Below are positions 1-8,874 of a DNA stretch of 64,000 nucleotides, in pieces (positions within the stretch are counted from its first letter, which is position 1; the number at the start of each line of letters is the position of its first letter). Under the pieces are notes generated by a model. It was not told the origin of the DNA and did no database searches. It saw only the letters and a program-made list of their open reading frames with translations. The position numbers and the translations under genes were made by a program. Source of the stretch: Clostridia bacterium (GTDB lineage: Bacteria; Bacillota; Clostridia; UBA1381; UBA9506); the NCBI GenBank assembly GCA_017399695.1, contig JAFQBK010000004.1:50439-114438 (forward strand). Reading direction: 5' to 3'.

Positions 1-425
1 ATGCACGGGATGAAAACGGAGAGCTTCTGCCCGATGCCGTCCGCCTGACAAAGTTCGGAAAATTTTTGCGCAGCACAAGTTTAGACGAGCTTCCGGAAGC
101 CTTTAACATCTTAAAGGGCGATATGAGTGTGGTGGGTCCAAGACCGCTTTTGGTGGAGTATCTTCCGCTTTATAGTGAGAGACAAAAACGACGTCATGAA
201 GTCAGACCCGGACTTTCGGGACTGGCGCAAATCAATGGAAGAAATCTGCTCAGCTGGGAAGACCGGTTTGAGTTGGATGTAGAGTACATAGAAAACATTA
301 CATTCTGGGGCGATGTTAAAATTATTTTTACAACCGTGTGGAATGCGTTTGTAAAAAGAGAGGGAATCAGCCAGCAAGGAGAAGCAACGATGGCGTATTT
401 TCTAGGGGAAAATAATGATATTTAG
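1..425 (+). CDS. Initiating sugar-phosphate transferase (C-terminal part, cut by window edge)
   Basis: The frame is open from base 3 to the TAG at 423-425, so about 140 C-terminal residues are visible and the start lies to the left. The segments [18 protein letters not shown] and [13 protein letters not shown] are hallmarks of the bacterial sugar transferase family (PglC/WcaJ/EpsL type, PF02397). These membrane proteins load the first sugar phosphate onto undecaprenyl phosphate and so start repeat-unit synthesis. Its place at the head of a run of glycosyltransferases fits that role. Whether it is the short PglC form or the long polytopic form cannot be told from the visible part. The sugar it transfers cannot be read from sequence; an N-acetylhexosamine is common in this family. 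Confidence 0.9.
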   Translation, partial: ARDENGELLPDAVRLTKFGKFLRSTSLDELPEAFNILKGDMSVVGPRPLLVEYLPLYSERQKRRHEVRPGLSGLAQINGRNLLSWEDRFELDVEYIENITFWGDVKIIFTTVWNAFVKREGISQQGEATMAYFLGENNDI

Positions 426-443
426 TAATAAGGTGTGATCGGT

Positions 444-1424
444 GTGGGAAAAACAATCAATGTGCTGATTTTAAGTGCAGGGCGCAGAGTAGAACTGATA
501 GAATGCTTCCAAGAGGCAAAAGAGAGGATGCAAATTACAGGAAAAATAGTGGCAGTGGATGCATCAGATTCAGCACCGGCTCTTTACTTTGCAGATAAAC
601 ATTATTTGGTGCCGCGAATTGCATCAGATGAATATATTGAAAAACTCATTGAAATATGCAACCAAGAAGATATCGATCTTATTGTTCCAACCATTGATAC
701 GGAACTGGAAAAATTAGCACGGTTTCGGAATGAAATAGAATCCAAAACCAAGGCAATGCTGTTACTTTCGGATGACCGAGTCGTTTCTGTTTGCAGAAAT
801 AAAACAAACACACAGCGATTTTTTGAAGAGCATGGATTTTATGTCCCTCGTTTAATCACAAAAGAAGATATTGAGCAGAAGAATTACAGCTTTCCGTTAT
901 TTATCAAACCTCTAGACGGTAGTTCCAGCGTAAACACTTTTAAGGTAGAAAATGATGAGCAACTAATGTTCTTCGTTAAATACATAAAAAACCCAATGGT
1001 TCAGGAATTTATGCAGGGAGAAGAGTATTCGGTAGATGTTTTTTGCGATTTTAACTGTAAGCCGATTACGGTAGTGCCTCGAAAAAGATTAGCGGTTAGA
1101 AGTGGTGAAATTGCCAAAGGGGAAATCGTCAAAGACCGGAGGGTTATAGACGATGTTTTGAGACTGATTGATGTTTTGCGTCCTATCGGACATATAACAA
1201 TTCAGTGTATGAAAACGCAAAAAGGAATCGAGTATATAGAGATTAATCCCCGGTTCGGTGGAGGTGCGCCTATGAGTATTGCTGCCGGAGCGGACTCCTG
1301 CGAAAACTTATATCGGTTGTTAAGCGGGGAGGAATTATCATATCATGAAGATTATCAGGAAAGACTGTTATTTTTAAGATTTGATAAGAGTATTGTGCTT
1401 CAGAAGGATGAATCAATGCAATGA
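444..1424 (+). CDS. ATP-grasp domain protein (CarB-like ligase)
   Basis: About 326 residues. The N-terminal half is a pre-ATP-grasp Rossmann-like domain (INVLILSAGRRVELIECF). The C-terminal half has ATP-grasp features: PLFIKPLDGSSS, VQEFMQGEEYSVDVF and the metal-binding EINPRFGGGAP. Members form amide or related bonds through an acyl-phosphate. In polysaccharide loci they are thought to add amino-acid or carboxylate decorations, but the substrate here is unknown. The frame also opens at GTG 435, but the AAGGTG at about 430-435 is correctly spaced for GTG 444, so 444 is preferred. The gene overlaps the following HAD gene by ATGA, which suggests they are translated together. Confidence 0.8.
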   Translation: MGKTINVLILSAGRRVELIECFQEAKERMQITGKIVAVDASDSAPALYFADKHYLVPRIASDEYIEKLIEICNQEDIDLIVPTIDTELEKLARFRNEIESKTKAMLLLSDDRVVSVCRNKTNTQRFFEEHGFYVPRLITKEDIEQKNYSFPLFIKPLDGSSSVNTFKVENDEQLMFFVKYIKNPMVQEFMQGEEYSVDVFCDFNCKPITVVPRKRLAVRSGEIAKGEIVKDRRVIDDVLRLIDVLRPIGHITIQCMKTQKGIEYIEINPRFGGGAPMSIAAGADSCENLYRLLSGEELSYHEDYQERLLFLRFDKSIVLQKDESMQ

Positions 1425-2086
1425 TTAAAGTTGTTTTATTTGACTTGGATGATACCCTGTTCCCTGAAGAGGAGTATGTTAAAAGTGGCTTTCATTATGT
1501 TGCGAAAGTAGTGGAAAAGGCTTACTGCTGTGCGCAGGAAAAAGTGTATCAACAGTTGTGGAAAGAATATCAGAAATCTTCTTCCTATGTTTTTAACAGA
1601 GTATTGGAGTATTTTGATATTTCAGCAGATGCTGTTCCCGCTTTAGTCGAGGCATACCGAATGCATAAGCCAACCATCCAATACTATGATGACGTTTTGC
1701 CCTGTCTTATGGAATTAAAGGCGAAAGACGTTTGTCTTGGCATTATTACCGATGGATACGCAAGTGCGCAAAAAAACAAATTACAGGCGTTGGAAGCAGA
1801 CTCGTATTTTGATAAAATTATTGTTACCGATGATTTAGGGAAAGATTACTGGAAACCTCACCCCAAAGCGTTTGAGATGATGAAGGATTATTTTGATGTT
1901 GATTATTCGGAAATGGCATATGTTGGTGATAATCCGAAAAAAGATTTCTATATCGGAAAAATATTTCCTATTACCACTGTTCGCATGATGAGGGACAAGG
2001 GCTTATATCAAGAGTCATCTTATCTTGAGAATGTAAAGGAAAACGTCAGGATTACCGATATGCGAGAGCTTTGCTCGATGTTTTAA
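1421..2086 (+). CDS. HAD-superfamily hydrolase
   Basis: 221 residues. Motif I is LFDLDDTLFPEE, with the nucleophile Asp near residue 8. Motif II is in IITDGYAS and motif IV is YVGDNPKKD. The helical cap between motifs I and II (about residues 18-95) marks a subclass I HAD of the phosphoglycolate phosphatase type. It is likely a phosphatase for a small sugar or nucleotide phosphate, or for an intermediate of the neighbouring ATP-grasp enzyme. The start codon overlaps the stop of the ATP-grasp gene by four bases. The pairing is the best clue to function; the substrate cannot be inferred. Confidence 0.8.
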   Translation: MIKVVLFDLDDTLFPEEEYVKSGFHYVAKVVEKAYCCAQEKVYQQLWKEYQKSSSYVFNRVLEYFDISADAVPALVEAYRMHKPTIQYYDDVLPCLMELKAKDVCLGIITDGYASAQKNKLQALEADSYFDKIIVTDDLGKDYWKPHPKAFEMMKDYFDVDYSEMAYVGDNPKKDFYIGKIFPITTVRMMRDKGLYQESSYLENVKENVRITDMRELCSMF

Positions 2087-2104
2087 GCATGAAAGGAAAA
2101 AATT

Positions 2105-3202
2105 ATGAAAGTGTTGTTTGCAGCCTCTATTGCTAAACATATAAACGGTTTTCATATTCCGTATCTTCGATTTTTTAAGGAAGAGGGGTATGAAGTACAT
2201 ACGGCGACAAAAGGAGAGGAAGAAATTCCTTATGTTGATGTAAAACACGAGGTGGCATTCGAGCGTTCACCGTTTTCAACGAAGAATTTTGCTGCATATC
2301 GTGAACTGAAAAACATTATCAGTGAAAATGATTTTGATTTGATTCACTGCCACACGCCGGTCGCGTCGATTCTGACTCGTTTAGCCGCGCGCCGCGCAAG
2401 AAAAAAGGGAACGAAGCTGCTCTATACGGCACACGGTTTTCACTTTTATAAAGGAGCACCGCTTCTTAACTGGCTTCTTTATTATCCAATAGAAAAACTG
2501 ATGGCACGCTTTACGGATGTTTTGATTACAATTAACGAAGAAGATTACGGGCGTGCAAAAAAATTTAAGGCGAAAAAAGTTTACCACATTCCCGGAATGG
2601 GTGTGGATTGCGATAAAATAGCGCAAGCAGAAAATAAAAGGGAAGAGCTTAGAAAAGAATTGCAAATCCCGGAGGATGCTTTTGTTATTTTGTCTGTTGG
2701 TGAGCTGAATAGAAACAAAAACCATAAGGTTATTTTAGATGCTATAAAGCAAATCCAAAATGAAGATATCTACTATGTGATATGCGGTAAGGGTGGACGA
2801 AAGGATAGTCTTGAAATAAAAGCAAAAGAATTTGGTTTTTCTGACCGCTTAAAACTGGCCGGTTGGCAACCGAATGTTTCCGAGTGGCTGTCGATTGCTG
2901 ATGTGTTTGCATTTCCGTCGATTCGTGAGGGCTTGGGTTTAGCCGCACTTGAGGCAATGGCAGCGGGTCTTCCTATTATTACCTCCGATGCGGGCGGCAT
3001 CAAAGAATATTCCGAAGACGGAAAAACAGGGTTTGCTTGCAATGCGGAGGGTGCAGCCGGCTTTGCAAAAGCATTGCTTACCTTAAAAGAGAACGAAGCG
3101 ATGCGAAAAGAAATGAGCGAATATAACCGAAGGGCTGTTCGAAAGTTTGATGTAAAAAATGTGGAACAAATCTTAAAGGAAATCTATCGAGGTGAGATGT
3201 GA
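2105..3202 (+). CDS. Glycosyltransferase family 4 (EpsD-like)
   Basis: 365 residues with the GT-B fold of GT4. The N-terminal acceptor domain has HCHTPVASILTR and LLYTAHGFHFYKGAP. The C-terminal nucleotide-sugar domain starts near VILSVGELNRNKNH and carries the E-x7-E motif in REGLGLAALEAMAAG. Retaining glycosyltransferases of this type add a sugar to the lipid-linked repeat unit on the cytoplasmic face. It resembles EpsD/CpsD-type enzymes, which often act just after the initiating transferase. An AAAGGA ribosome-binding site precedes the ATG. The donor sugar cannot be read from sequence. Confidence 0.85.
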   Translation: MKVLFAASIAKHINGFHIPYLRFFKEEGYEVHTATKGEEEIPYVDVKHEVAFERSPFSTKNFAAYRELKNIISENDFDLIHCHTPVASILTRLAARRARKKGTKLLYTAHGFHFYKGAPLLNWLLYYPIEKLMARFTDVLITINEEDYGRAKKFKAKKVYHIPGMGVDCDKIAQAENKREELRKELQIPEDAFVILSVGELNRNKNHKVILDAIKQIQNEDIYYVICGKGGRKDSLEIKAKEFGFSDRLKLAGWQPNVSEWLSIADVFAFPSIREGLGLAALEAMAAGLPIITSDAGGIKEYSEDGKTGFACNAEGAAGFAKALLTLKENEAMRKEMSEYNRRAVRKFDVKNVEQILKEIYRGEM

Positions 3203-4152
3203 TGGAGCAGATGCCACTGGTCAGTATTATCGTGCCTGTATATAATGTTGAAAAGTATTTGGAGCGTTGTATCAAAAGCGTTCTTTCGCAGACTTACCCA
3301 AATATCGAACTCATCTTAGTTGATGACGGCTCAAAAGACAGTAGTCCTCAAATTTGTGATTCTTATGCAGATAGAGAAAATATAACCGTTATACATAAAG
3401 AGAACGGCGGGTTATCAAGCGCCAGAAATGCCGGAATAAAGAGGGCAACAGGGGAATACATTTTCTTTTTGGATAGTGACGATTTTATCCATGACGAATG
3501 TATTCAAACGCTTTATGATATTATGACCCAATGCGATTGCGATATTGTTCAGGGGAATTTTGAACGAGGAACGCTCGATTTTTTTGCGGATAAGGTTATA
3601 AAAGAAGAAGTTGAATTGGTGAGTTATCAGGAGGCGCTTTTAGGATTTCGTTATAAAACGCTTGCCTGGGGAAAACTTTATCGTAGATTTGTGATAGACG
3701 ATGTTGAATTCCCGGAAGGCTTAATCCATGAAGATGAAGCGGTTTATTATCAATATGCTTGTAGGGCAAAAAAAATTGCAATAACAAACCGAGCGCTATA
3801 TTATTACTTTATGGCGCCTAATTCAATCATGCGCAACAACCAAGAATATAAGAATGAATGTTTTATTGATATTTTAGAAGAACGAATCGAGTTTTTTGAA
3901 AACAGAAATGAGCCTCTTATGGTGCGCGCAAGCATCGAACGCTATTTGGTGATTTTAGTGCTTACTTATAGTGAGTGGCACTGTTCGAAAACGATACAGA
4001 ATGATGAAAAGAAGCTCCGAAGCAAGTTTTTGGAATTTTACAAAAGGCTCAAGGGATTTTCCGGTACACCAATAAAACTTAAATTGATGTTTTTGGCATT
4101 TCGAATTTGTCCGAATTTATCTGCAAGAGTCATAGCGCTGATTAGAAAGTAG
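3202..4152 (+). CDS. Glycosyltransferase family 2
   Basis: About 316 residues. The GT-A fold is shown by VSIIVPVYNVEKYLERCI at the N terminus, ILVDDGSKDSS and the metal-binding FFLDSDDFI. It would be an inverting transferase that adds one sugar to the growing repeat unit. ATG 3202 overlaps the TGA of the previous gene; a GTG at 3199 is also in frame. GAGGTGAG at about 3189-3195 is the ribosome-binding site. The C-terminal third (residues 220-316) is the variable acceptor region. A second GT2 with a similar N terminus lies at 8875. Confidence 0.85.
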   Translation: MEQMPLVSIIVPVYNVEKYLERCIKSVLSQTYPNIELILVDDGSKDSSPQICDSYADRENITVIHKENGGLSSARNAGIKRATGEYIFFLDSDDFIHDECIQTLYDIMTQCDCDIVQGNFERGTLDFFADKVIKEEVELVSYQEALLGFRYKTLAWGKLYRRFVIDDVEFPEGLIHEDEAVYYQYACRAKKIAITNRALYYYFMAPNSIMRNNQEYKNECFIDILEERIEFFENRNEPLMVRASIERYLVILVLTYSEWHCSKTIQNDEKKLRSKFLEFYKRLKGFSGTPIKLKLMFLAFRICPNLSARVIALIRK

Positions 4153-4160
4153 AGAAGGAT

Positions 4161-5447
4161 ATGAAACTTTTATTGATTACCGACGAGGTCTGGAATGACC
4201 GACTACACGGCAATAATGTGCTGACAAACTGGCTCTCCGGTTTTGACGGTGAGATTGCGCACATTTACTGCGCACCCGGTCTTCCAAACAACCCCTCAAA
4301 GGGAACAAAATATTTCCGTTTTACCGATGGCGGTATGCTCAAAAGTCTCTTAAAGCGGGGCTATCGTGATGGTATGTGTGTAACCGAGCTGGAAGAGGAA
4401 GAAACCCAAGTTGCCGGCACAACGGATATGACAAACATCGGTTTTTTGCGAAGATACATGGGAAATACATTAAGACTTTTTAAGTCTGTCGTTTGGAGAT
4501 TAGGAAAATATAACACAAAGGAATTAGAAAAATTCGTTACAGAGTTTGCACCGGATATCATCTTTGCCCCCCGATTTGCCACAACAAAAATGTTGCGACT
4601 GGAGCGAACGGTGCAGGACATCGCCGGTTGTCCGATGGTAGCATTTACGGGTGACAATGAATATTCGCTTCGAAAATTCAGCTTCTCACCAATTTTTTGG
4701 TTGAATGAACTGATATTAAGGCGCAGCATCCGAAAGATGATGCCGCGTTATCGTATGTATTACACTTTGTCTCTTGAGCAAAAAGAAGAATATGAAAAAC
4801 GCTTCGGTGTTCGCACCGAGGTCATACATAAATGCGGCGAAGTGCCGACAGAAATAGAGAAAACGGTTAACGACCCAATTCGAATCGTTTATGCAGGAAA
4901 GCTTTACTGCGGCAGATGGAAAACGCTGGCAGCAATCGGGAAAGCACTTGATACAATCAACGCAGACGGCGTAAAAATGATTCTTGATATTTATACGAGG
5001 GATGCAGTCAGCGACAAGCAAAAGAAACTTTTGGATGACGGGAAGTCGATTTTCCTGCGAGGTGCTGCGAAGCCGGAGGATATTTTGGGCATTTATCAAA
5101 AAAGTGATATTGCGCTCCATGTAGAATCATTTGACTTAAAGCACAGACTCGCAACCCGTGTTTCTTTTTCCACGAAAATTATCGACTGTCTGGCAAGCTC
5201 GTGCGCGGTCATGGCAATTGCGTGGCGGGAACATTCAGGGCTGACCTATTTAGAACGAGAGGATGCTGCAATTTGTATTAGTTCCGTGAGCGAACTTGCG
5301 GAAAAACTGAAAGAAATCGCCGATCATCCGGATAAAATTGATGAATATAGAAAAAAAGCAAGCGCTTGTATGGAAAGAAATCATCAGCGTACAGAGGTTC
5401 AGAAAAAACTGTATCAGAGTTTTGAAGATATTATAAGTAACCAGTAA
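4161..5447 (+). CDS. Putative glycosyltransferase (GT-B fold, GT4-like)
   Basis: 428 residues. The N terminus LLLITDEVWNDRLHGNNVL and the middle IVYAGKLYCGRWKTL resemble the two Rossmann domains of GT-B enzymes. The C-terminal part has DIALHVESFDLKHRL and FSTKIIDCLASSCAVMAI, in the place where GT4 enzymes bind the nucleotide sugar. A clean E-x7-E motif is not visible, so the family assignment is weaker than for its neighbours. It lies between two clear glycosyltransferases, with gaps of 8 and 17 bases, and probably adds a sugar or residue to the same repeat unit. Confidence 0.65.
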   Translation: MKLLLITDEVWNDRLHGNNVLTNWLSGFDGEIAHIYCAPGLPNNPSKGTKYFRFTDGGMLKSLLKRGYRDGMCVTELEEEETQVAGTTDMTNIGFLRRYMGNTLRLFKSVVWRLGKYNTKELEKFVTEFAPDIIFAPRFATTKMLRLERTVQDIAGCPMVAFTGDNEYSLRKFSFSPIFWLNELILRRSIRKMMPRYRMYYTLSLEQKEEYEKRFGVRTEVIHKCGEVPTEIEKTVNDPIRIVYAGKLYCGRWKTLAAIGKALDTINADGVKMILDIYTRDAVSDKQKKLLDDGKSIFLRGAAKPEDILGIYQKSDIALHVESFDLKHRLATRVSFSTKIIDCLASSCAVMAIAWREHSGLTYLEREDAAICISSVSELAEKLKEIADHPDKIDEYRKKASACMERNHQRTEVQKKLYQSFEDIISNQ

Positions 5448-5464
5448 CAGAAAGGAGGGAAGAA

Positions 5465-6667
5465 ATGAAGGTCGTACAAATCAATGCGGTCTATGGCGTT
5501 GCCAGCACCGGAAGAATTGTAAAAGGAATCAATGATTTAGCGGCACAAGAGGGGATAGAGGCTTATGCAGCCTATTCTCAGGGACGTGCAGAGGGTGAAA
5601 ATGTGTTCCATTTTGGCTCGAAGCGGGAGCAGAAAATTCACGCACTTCTTTCCCGGATTACCGGACTCCAAGGCTATTTTTCCAAACGAGGCACAAGAGA
5701 ACTTTTGAAAAAGCTGGATGAAATCAAGCCTGATGTGGTGCACCTTCATAATCTTCACTCGAATAATATCAATTTGAAAACGCTTCTTACATATTTAGCC
5801 AAAAATGACATTGCAACGGTGCTGACACTTCACGATTGTTGGTTTTTCACCGGCAAGTGTTGTTATTTTACGATGGCAAATTGTGATAACTATCAGAGGG
5901 TCTGCGGCAATTGTCCGAATCTGAAAACTGACAATAAAAGTCTTTTCTTTGACCGCTCCTCCAAAATGCTTTTGGACAAGAAAAAGTGGTTCAGCAAAAT
6001 ACCCAGACTTTATGTGGTTGGGGTGTCCGATTGGGTCACAAACCTTGCCAAACAGTCGGTGGTTTTTCCTGAAAATACGAGGTTTCAAACTATTTATAAC
6101 GGAATTGATACGGAACATTTTGTTCCGACGGAAAGCGCACTAAAAAAAGAATTAGGTCTTGAAAACAAGTTTGTTGCCTTGGGTCTTGCAATGGAAATCA
6201 GCAAACGAAAGGGATATGACGATTTTGTGGCGTTGTCTAACATTCTTCCTGAAGACGTCGTGCTTGTTCTTGCCGGACTTTCCAAAGAACAGATTGCTGC
6301 CTTGCCGGAAGGAATCATAGGTCTTGAGCGCACCGGGGATGTCAAGCGGCTGGCAGAGATTTATACCATGGCAGATGTGTTTGTAAATCCAACCCATGAA
6401 GACACATTTGGTCTGGTGAACGCCGAAGCTTTGGCTTGCGGTACCCCAGTGATTGTATATCGTACCGGTGGTTGCGTGGAAATTGTGGATGAAAGCTGCG
6501 GTATTATTGTGGAATGCAATGATGTGACGGGACTTAAAAATGCAATTGCCTATGTAAAGGAAAATCCGTTTGCTGCGGAGGATTGCGGTAAACGCGCATT
6601 AAACTTTAAGCAGGAAGAACGATACCAAGAATATGTGAATCTATACAGAGAAATGGCGGAGAAATAA
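5465..6667 (+). CDS. Glycosyltransferase family 4 (WcaC-like)
   Basis: 400 residues. The N terminus KVVQINAVYGVASTGRIVK and VVHLHNLHSNNINL are typical of colanic-acid WcaC-like GT4 enzymes. A cysteine-rich stretch follows HDCWFFTGKCCYF (Cys residues to about residue 155: TGKCC, MANC, VCGNCP) and may bind a metal or stabilise the acceptor site; it is common in this subgroup. The E-x7-E motif is in HEDTFGLVNAEALACGTP. A strong AAAGGAGG precedes the ATG. It is expected to be a cytoplasmic retaining transferase for the repeat unit. Confidence 0.85.
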   Translation: MKVVQINAVYGVASTGRIVKGINDLAAQEGIEAYAAYSQGRAEGENVFHFGSKREQKIHALLSRITGLQGYFSKRGTRELLKKLDEIKPDVVHLHNLHSNNINLKTLLTYLAKNDIATVLTLHDCWFFTGKCCYFTMANCDNYQRVCGNCPNLKTDNKSLFFDRSSKMLLDKKKWFSKIPRLYVVGVSDWVTNLAKQSVVFPENTRFQTIYNGIDTEHFVPTESALKKELGLENKFVALGLAMEISKRKGYDDFVALSNILPEDVVLVLAGLSKEQIAALPEGIIGLERTGDVKRLAEIYTMADVFVNPTHEDTFGLVNAEALACGTPVIVYRTGGCVEIVDESCGIIVECNDVTGLKNAIAYVKENPFAAEDCGKRALNFKQEERYQEYVNLYREMAEK

Positions 6668-6668
6668 A

Positions 6669-7736
6669 ATGATTTTTTATACAATCTGTGCAATGCTTGG
6701 TTTTATCCTTTATCCGTTTTTTTACCGGCTCAAGGAGGAACCATTAAATGGCGTCAATTACAAAGAAAAGAAAATGTATTTTGTATTAATTGCTTTTGTA
6801 CTTATTCTAATTGGCGGATTAAGAAAGCGTAATATCGGTATCGATACCAGTAGTTATTATTATACGTTCCAGTCCTATAAGAACATCTCATGGAGTCGAT
6901 TGTCGCTGAATATTTTTGACGAACCCGGTTATAAAATTTTGAACTGGGGAATTGCTAATATTTTACATGGTGATTTTCAGGGGCTTTTAATGATTGAGGC
7001 AATTATTGCCATTGTTCCGGTTGCGATACTTATCTATCGGCATTCGGATGTTCCGCCGTTAAGCTGGTTCTTCTATTTGGCCTTTGGCTTTTATACCTTT
7101 TCCTTTTCAACCATCCGTCAGGCAATAGCATTAGGTTTTACGGTGCTTGCCTTTTTGTGTATTCCTAAGCGAAAGGCGCTAACGTTTCATTTGCTTATTT
7201 TTGTAGCAATGCTTTTTCACCAGACCGCAATTATTGTCTTGCCGATGTATTGGCTACGCTATCTTAAGATAAATGCAAAGAATACATTCATCTTTTTAGT
7301 GCTAGGAATTGTTATGTATATATTCCGTTCGCCAATTATGGCAATGCTGAATGAGATGTCAAAAAACTATTATTACGCCATAGAAACCGGCGGTGAATTG
7401 CAGTTTGTTTTTATTGTTTTAATGATACTTACCGGTTTTCTTATGGCGGGAAATTTTAGGACAAACAATCCAATTAATTCGCAGTTATATTTTCTTTTGG
7501 CAACGACAGCAGCAATCTTCTGGGTTGTTAAAATGAATCCTGCAGTTCTTCGCTTGTATTTTTATTTCTATATTTATGTAATCATTTATATACCGAATCA
7601 GATTAAATCGATTAAAACACAGGCGATGCGTACGGGATTTACAGTTGCCTATGTGCTTGTCGGATTGTATTTCTTTGCGACGCAGGTGCTGTTCCCGGAT
7701 TTGAAAATTATCGAATACGAATTTTTCTGGCAATAA
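6669..7736 (+). CDS. EpsG/Wzy-like polysaccharide polymerase
   Basis: 355 residues, almost all hydrophobic, with roughly ten membrane segments and short basic loops. It has the EpsG-family layout: an early GLRKRNIGIDTSSYYY segment and a SFSTIRQAIALGFTVLAF segment with an Arg-Gln pair in the membrane. EpsG/Wzy proteins join lipid-linked repeat units into polymer on the outer face. It starts one base after the preceding stop. It is the only polymerase candidate in this part of the locus, so together with the flippase at 9850 it makes this a Wzx/Wzy-type pathway. Confidence 0.8.
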   Translation: MIFYTICAMLGFILYPFFYRLKEEPLNGVNYKEKKMYFVLIAFVLILIGGLRKRNIGIDTSSYYYTFQSYKNISWSRLSLNIFDEPGYKILNWGIANILHGDFQGLLMIEAIIAIVPVAILIYRHSDVPPLSWFFYLAFGFYTFSFSTIRQAIALGFTVLAFLCIPKRKALTFHLLIFVAMLFHQTAIIVLPMYWLRYLKINAKNTFIFLVLGIVMYIFRSPIMAMLNEMSKNYYYAIETGGELQFVFIVLMILTGFLMAGNFRTNNPINSQLYFLLATTAAIFWVVKMNPAVLRLYFYFYIYVIIYIPNQIKSIKTQAMRTGFTVAYVLVGLYFFATQVLFPDLKIIEYEFFWQ

Positions 7737-7753
7737 GAAAAGAGGTGGAAAAG

Positions 7754-8872
7754 GTGAAATATATCGGCTTTTATGATGTTGATTCCCAAAAAAGAAATGT
7801 CAGCATGGCGGCGGTTAATAAGATAAATTACATCTGCACAGCGCTCGGAAAAGCCGGTTTTCATACAGACCTCATCTCTTGTTCGATGATTGCCAATGAA
7901 AAATCAAAAGCCCAAGAGATTTTACTTGATGAGACAACTAAACTTCATTTTTTTAAGACTGCCAAGAGAAGTAGTTATAAGCTGTTTCGTATCTTTCAAG
8001 TTACAAGGATGAATCTTGTTTTATTTTTCTATTTATTGAGAAAAACAAAGCGAAAAGAAAAAATATTAGTTTATCATTCCTTGGGCTTGATGCGTGCGGT
8101 ATATTGGGCAAAAAAAATCAAGAATTTTCAAATGGTTTTAGAAGTGGAAGAGATTTATAATGATGTTGGTGAAAAATCAGAATTTTCCCGCAAGATGGAG
8201 GAAAAACTTATTGCTTGTGCAGATAGCTATATTTTCCCAACCGAGCTTCTGAACCAAAAACTAAATATTCAAAATAAACCGCATTGCTTAATTCATGGTA
8301 CTTATCAGGTAGAGAAAGAATACCGAGAGAAATTCGAAGACGACAAAATTCATGTAGTTTATGCGGGCACTTTTGACCCGAGAAAAGGCGGCGCGGCAGC
8401 AGCAACGGCGGGGGCGTTTCTTTCTGAAAAATATCACATCCATATTCTTGGCTTTGGGAGTGAAACAGAAAAGGAGTTTATACAAAAAACGGTTGAGGAA
8501 ACGAACGCCAAGGGCAAGGCAACCGTTACTTATGATGGGCTTTTGACAGGGGAGGAATATATCCGTTTTTTACAAAAATGTCAAATCGGCTTATGCCCAC
8601 AAGATCCGCAGGCAGCGTTTAATGCGACATCCTTTCCGTCCAAAATTTTATCTTATATGGCAAACGGGCTTCGGGTGGTTTCGGTTCGGATTCCTGCGAT
8701 TGAGGGTTCGGCGGTGGGTAGCGATATTTATTATTATGATGAACAAACGCCGGAAAAAATTGCAGAAGCCATCTGCCGCGTGGATACGAATGATGATTAT
8801 AACGGAAGAGAAAAAATACGAATTTTGGACAAAAAATTTGTTTGCGAACTTAAAACTATGCTGGAGGGGTAA
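7754..8872 (+). CDS. Glycosyltransferase (GT4-like)
   Basis: About 372 residues. The N terminus KYIGFYDVDSQKRN is followed by a Rossmann-like domain. The C-terminal half has IHVVYAGTFDPRKGG and FNATSFPSKILSYMANGL, the donor-binding part of GT-B glycosyltransferases. GTG 7745 is in frame, but the AGAGGTGG at 7740-7747 is better placed for GTG 7754. The acceptor domain contains LVLFFYLLRKTKRKEK, a basic amphipathic patch that probably contacts the membrane. Donor and linkage are unknown. Confidence 0.75.
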   Translation: MKYIGFYDVDSQKRNVSMAAVNKINYICTALGKAGFHTDLISCSMIANEKSKAQEILLDETTKLHFFKTAKRSSYKLFRIFQVTRMNLVLFFYLLRKTKRKEKILVYHSLGLMRAVYWAKKIKNFQMVLEVEEIYNDVGEKSEFSRKMEEKLIACADSYIFPTELLNQKLNIQNKPHCLIHGTYQVEKEYREKFEDDKIHVVYAGTFDPRKGGAAAATAGAFLSEKYHIHILGFGSETEKEFIQKTVEETNAKGKATVTYDGLLTGEEYIRFLQKCQIGLCPQDPQAAFNATSFPSKILSYMANGLRVVSVRIPAIEGSAVGSDIYYYDEQTPEKIAEAICRVDTNDDYNGREKIRILDKKFVCELKTMLEG

Positions 8873-8874
8873 GC

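Noticed and set aside
4361..4729. Long - strand frames within the glycosyltransferase genes (here and 4716-5120)
   Set aside because: Shadows of clear + strand genes; no SD, no recognisable domains.
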